A stretch of DNA of 64,000 bases. Origin: Maricaulis maris MCS10 (GTDB lineage: Bacteria > Pseudomonadota > Alphaproteobacteria > Caulobacterales > Maricaulaceae). Numbering within the stretch: the stretch's first letter is position 1; each line of letters opens with the position of its first letter. Made by a program: the position numbers and the translations under genes. The stretch lies in NCBI RefSeq assembly GCF_000014745.1, contig NC_008347.1, positions 1,187,501-1,251,500 of the forward strand. Reading direction: 5' to 3'. Shown here piece by piece: positions 61,275-64,000 of the stretch. The notes under the pieces are model-generated. The model did not search any database, was not told the origin of the DNA, and saw only the letters and a list, made by a program, of their open reading frames with translations.

Positions 61275-64000
61275 TCACTCCACCACAGCCAGCAGATCCT
61301 TGGCATCGACCTGGGCCCCGGCACTGATCGGCAGGCGTTTGACCGTGCCGGACTGGGGCGCGGTGATCGAGGTTTCCATTTTCATTGCTTCCAACGTCAT
61401 CAACAGGGTGCCGGCTTTCACGGTGTCGCCCTCCTTGGCGGCGACGGTGGCGATCAGGCCGGGCATCGGGGCGGGGATGTGGCCCGGATTGGCCATGTCG
61501 GCCTTTTCATTGACGACCACGGTGGAGGCGACCGATTTGTCATCGACGCGAACAACGCGCGGCTGGCCGTTGAGCTCGAAGAAGACCTCGCGCAGACCGG
61601 CATCATTGGGCTCGCCGATCGCCATGAAGCGGATATTGAGCGACTTGCCGCGGTCGATCTCGACGGAGATCTCCTCGCCCGGTTCCATGCCATAGAAGAA
61701 GACCGGCGTGGGCAGGCGGTCGACGCGTCCGAACTCGCTGCGATGGGTTTCGTAATCGGCGAAGACTTTTGGGTACATGATGGCCGAGCAGACATCATTG
61801 TCATTGATTTCGCGCCCGCCATGGCCCTTGATCGTCGCGCGCACCGCGTCGAAATCGACCGGGTCGAGATGTTGGCCGGGGCGGTCGGTGCGCGGCTTTT
61901 CACCCTTCAATGCCTTGGCCTGCAGGGCCGGCGGCCATCCGCCTGGCGGTTGACCAAGATCGCCGCGCAACAAGCCGATCACGCTTTCCGGGAAATTGAT
62001 CTCGGTATCGGGATCCAGCACGTCGTCCGGTGTGAGGCCGGAGGAGACCATGTAGAGCGCCATGTCGCCAACGACCTTGGAGGAGGGCGTCACCTTGACG
62101 ATGTCGCCGAACATCATGTTCACGGCGGCATACATCTTGGCGACTTCATGCCAGCGCTCGGCCAGCCCCATCGAGCGGGCCTGTTCCTTGAGATTGGTGA
62201 ATTGCCCGCCCGGCATTTCGTGCAGGTAAACCTCCGACGCCCCGGCCCGCAGGTCGGGCTCGAAGGCGGCGTATTGGGTGCGCACATCTTCCCAATAGTC
62301 CGAGAAGCGGCGGATCACCGCCGGGTCGATCCCTGTGGTGCGATCGGTATCGCCAAGCGCCGTGATGATGGAGCCTAGATTGGGCTGGGAGGTCAGGCCG
62401 GAGAAACTGTCCATGGCCGCATCCACGGCATCGGCGCCCGCTTCGCAGGCCGCCAGAACAGTCGCGGCGGCAATGCCGGACGTGTCATGGGTGTGATAAT
62501 GCACCGGCAGGCCGGTCTCGTCCTTGATGGCGCTGACCAGGGTGCGGATCTGGGCCGGACGGCACAGGCCGGCCATGTCCTTGATGCCGATGATATGGGC
62601 GCCGGCGGATTTGAGCTCACGGGCGAGGCCGAGATAATAGTCGAGCTGGTATTTCGGCCGCTCGGCATGACCCAGATCGCCGGTATAACAGATCGCCGCT
62701 TCGCACAGACGGTCGGTCTTGAGCACCGACTCCATGGCGACTTTCATGTTGTCGGCCCAGTTGAGACTGTCGAAGACGCGGAAGACATCAATCCCGGTCT
62801 GGGCCGCCTGTTTGACAAACAGGTCGACGGCATTGTCGGGATAATTGGTGTAGCCGACGGCGTTGGAGGCGCGCAGGAGCATCTGGAGCATGACATTCGG
62901 CATGCGCTGGCGCAGATCGGCCAGGCGGTCCCAGCTGTCTTCCTTCAAAAAGCGCAGGGCGACATCAAAGGTCGCGCCGCCCCAGCATTCGATCGAAAAC
63001 AGCTCGGACAGGTGTTCGGCATAGGCCTCCGACACGGTGACCATGTCGTGCGAGCGCATGCGCGTTGCCAGCAGGGACTGGTGACCATCGCGCATGGTGG
63101 TGTCGGTGATCAGCACGCGCTTTTGCGCCAGCATCCAGTCGCGAAAGCCTTCCGGGCCCAGCTTGTCGAGCAATTGCTTGGTGCCGTCCGGTGCCTTGCC
63201 GGTGCTGGGTGGCGGCACCGGTGTGACGGCATGGGCCGGTGGCAGCGGCCGGCCGGCCACCTCCGGATTGCCATTGACCGAGACGTCGGCGATGAAGCCG
63301 AGCAGACGCGTGGCGCGGTCGCGGCGCTTGGGAAAATCAAACAGGGCCGGCGTGGTGTCGATGAAACGGGTGGTGATATTGCCCGAGACGAAGTCCGGGT
63401 GATTGATGACGTTTTCCAGGAAGGCGATATTGGTCGAGACGCCGCGGATGCGAAACTCGCGCAGGGCCCGATCCATCCGCCGCACAGCTTCTTCCGGCGT
63501 CGCTGCCCAGGCGGTGACCTTTTCCAGCAGGCTGTCGAAATAGCGCGTGATCACGGCGCCGGAATAGGCGGTGCCGCCATCCAGCCGAATGCCGAAACCC
63601 GTCGCGCCGCGATAAGCAGTGATACGGCCATAATCCGGGGTGAAATTATTCTGCGGGTCTTCCGTGGTGACCCGGCATTGCAGGGCGTGACCGTGCAGCA
63701 CGATTTTCGACTGTTCGGGGACGCCGGTCTCGGACTCGATACCGATATGGCCGCCACGGGCGATCTGGATCTGGGCGCGGACGATGTCGATCCCGGTCAC
63801 TTCCTCGGTCACGGTATGTTCGACCTGGACGCGCGGATTGACCTCGATGAAGTAGAATTTGCCGGTTTCGGCATCGAGCAGGAATTCCACCGTGCCGGCG
63901 CCGCAATATCCCGCATGGCGCACCAGGCGCAGGGCGGCCTCGCAGATGGCGGAGCGGGTGTCCTCGCCCATGTCCGGCGCCGGGGCGCGCTCGACGACTT
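61275..64000 (-). CDS. pyc: Pyruvate carboxylase, C-terminal ~900 residues (5' end outside the window)
   Basis: The frame runs off the right edge; the start lies beyond 64000. What is present, N to C: the end of the biotin carboxylase domain (FYFIEVNPRVQVEHTVTEE), a linker, the carboxyltransferase domain starting ITDTTMRDGHQSLLATRMR with AKDMAG-like IKDMAGLCRP, the PYC/OADA allosteric linker domain, and a biotinyl domain with LEAMKMETSI near the C-terminus. The full enzyme is about 1150 aa and makes oxaloacetate from pyruvate. No terminator is evident; a repeat-rich gap follows. Confidence 0.97.
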   Translation of the reverse strand, partial: VVERAPAPDMGEDTRSAICEAALRLVRHAGYCGAGTVEFLLDAETGKFYFIEVNPRVQVEHTVTEEVTGIDIVRAQIQIARGGHIGIESETGVPEQSKIVLHGHALQCRVTTEDPQNNFTPDYGRITAYRGATGFGIRLDGGTAYSGAVITRYFDSLLEKVTAWAATPEEAVRRMDRALREFRIRGVSTNIAFLENVINHPDFVSGNITTRFIDTTPALFDFPKRRDRATRLLGFIADVSVNGNPEVAGRPLPPAHAVTPVPPPSTGKAPDGTKQLLDKLGPEGFRDWMLAQKRVLITDTTMRDGHQSLLATRMRSHDMVTVSEAYAEHLSELFSIECWGGATFDVALRFLKEDSWDRLADLRQRMPNVMLQMLLRASNAVGYTNYPDNAVDLFVKQAAQTGIDVFRVFDSLNWADNMKVAMESVLKTDRLCEAAICYTGDLGHAERPKYQLDYYLGLARELKSAGAHIIGIKDMAGLCRPAQIRTLVSAIKDETGLPVHYHTHDTSGIAAATVLAACEAGADAVDAAMDSFSGLTSQPNLGSIITALGDTDRTTGIDPAVIRRFSDYWEDVRTQYAAFEPDLRAGASEVYLHEMPGGQFTNLKEQARSMGLAERWHEVAKMYAAVNMMFGDIVKVTPSSKVVGDMALYMVSSGLTPDDVLDPDTEINFPESVIGLLRGDLGQPPGGWPPALQAKALKGEKPRTDRPGQHLDPVDFDAVRATIKGHGGREINDNDVCSAIMYPKVFADYETHRSEFGRVDRLPTPVFFYGMEPGEEISVEIDRGKSLNIRFMAIGEPNDAGLREVFFELNGQPRVVRVDDKSVASTVVVNEKADMANPGHIPAPMPGLIATVAAKEGDTVKAGTLLMTLEAMKMETSITAPQSGTVKRLPISAGAQVDAKDLLAVVE

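Overview
The window looks like a chromosomal segment of a GC-rich marine alphaproteobacterium of the Caulobacterales/Maricaulales type (Maricaulis-like). This is inferred from gene content: a CC0125/CC1285-type lipoprotein, the murA-DUF2948-UPF0262-LMW phosphatase-infA-maf-RNase E/G-yacG block ending at tRNA-Phe, a DUF2793 protein, an initiator tRNA with an AGG:CCU anticodon stem, and a TonB receptor with peptidase scavenging genes. The species is not proven by the sequence alone.

Layout. 1-1070: 3' end of a 23S rRNA gene, 5S rRNA and a terminator. 1.1-4.4 kb: a DUF805 membrane protein, a flavodoxin-family reductase and a 2OG-Fe(II) oxygenase. 4.5-6.7 kb: an initiator-type tRNA gene followed by a 2.1-kb insert with a mini mer-like locus (merR diverging from merT, a membrane protein and a GDCCVxC protein), closed by a degenerate tRNA 3' end. 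6.7-11.2 kb: a complete thr operon in the order thrA (aspartokinase-homoserine dehydrogenase fusion without ACT domains), thrB, thrC, preceded by a Thr/Ile-rich leader peptide and an attenuator hairpin. 11.3-17.8 kb: a repeat-rich gap, pckA, a DUF2891 protein, pirin and an M28 peptidase. 18-23 kb: a BcsB-like protein, a processive GT2 glycosyltransferase and an outer-membrane barrel, probably an exopolysaccharide set. 23-26 kb: a GST, a small RpoA-CTD-like protein and a two-gene membrane/VWA-like operon. 26-34.4 kb: amidase-GST, S9 peptidase-nitrilase and a TonB receptor. 34.5-42.8 kb: a BON/OmpA-like protein, a helix-hairpin-helix protein, a lipoprotein, both methylmalonyl-CoA mutase subunits, DUF2793 and proline iminopeptidase.

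42.9-46.0 kb is an accessory island beside tRNA-Thr. It carries a bacterial hemopexin-repeat protein, a small unknown protein, a transposase remnant and dispersed repeats. 46.2-51.6 kb is the conserved housekeeping block. 51.7-60.9 kb holds a degenerate GGDEF/EAL-like protein, an old yellow enzyme, a coupled ATP-grasp/FolC-like ligase pair resembling a split cyanophycin synthetase, and a BVMO-SDR-hydrolase-membrane protein operon. 61.3-64.0 kb is the 3' part of pyruvate carboxylase, whose start lies beyond the window.

Metabolically, pckA, pyc, methylmalonyl-CoA mutase and the peptidase/amidase/nitrilase genes fit growth on amino acids and peptides with anaplerotic and gluconeogenic control. 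The most unusual signals are: four copies of a ~130-bp palindromic element, two of them joined to conserved GGTGACAG/GGGACAGACACA motifs that also flank a REP-type transposase remnant; the thr leader/attenuator with an ACT-less fused ThrA; the two tRNA-associated islands; and the ATP-grasp/FolC-like pair.
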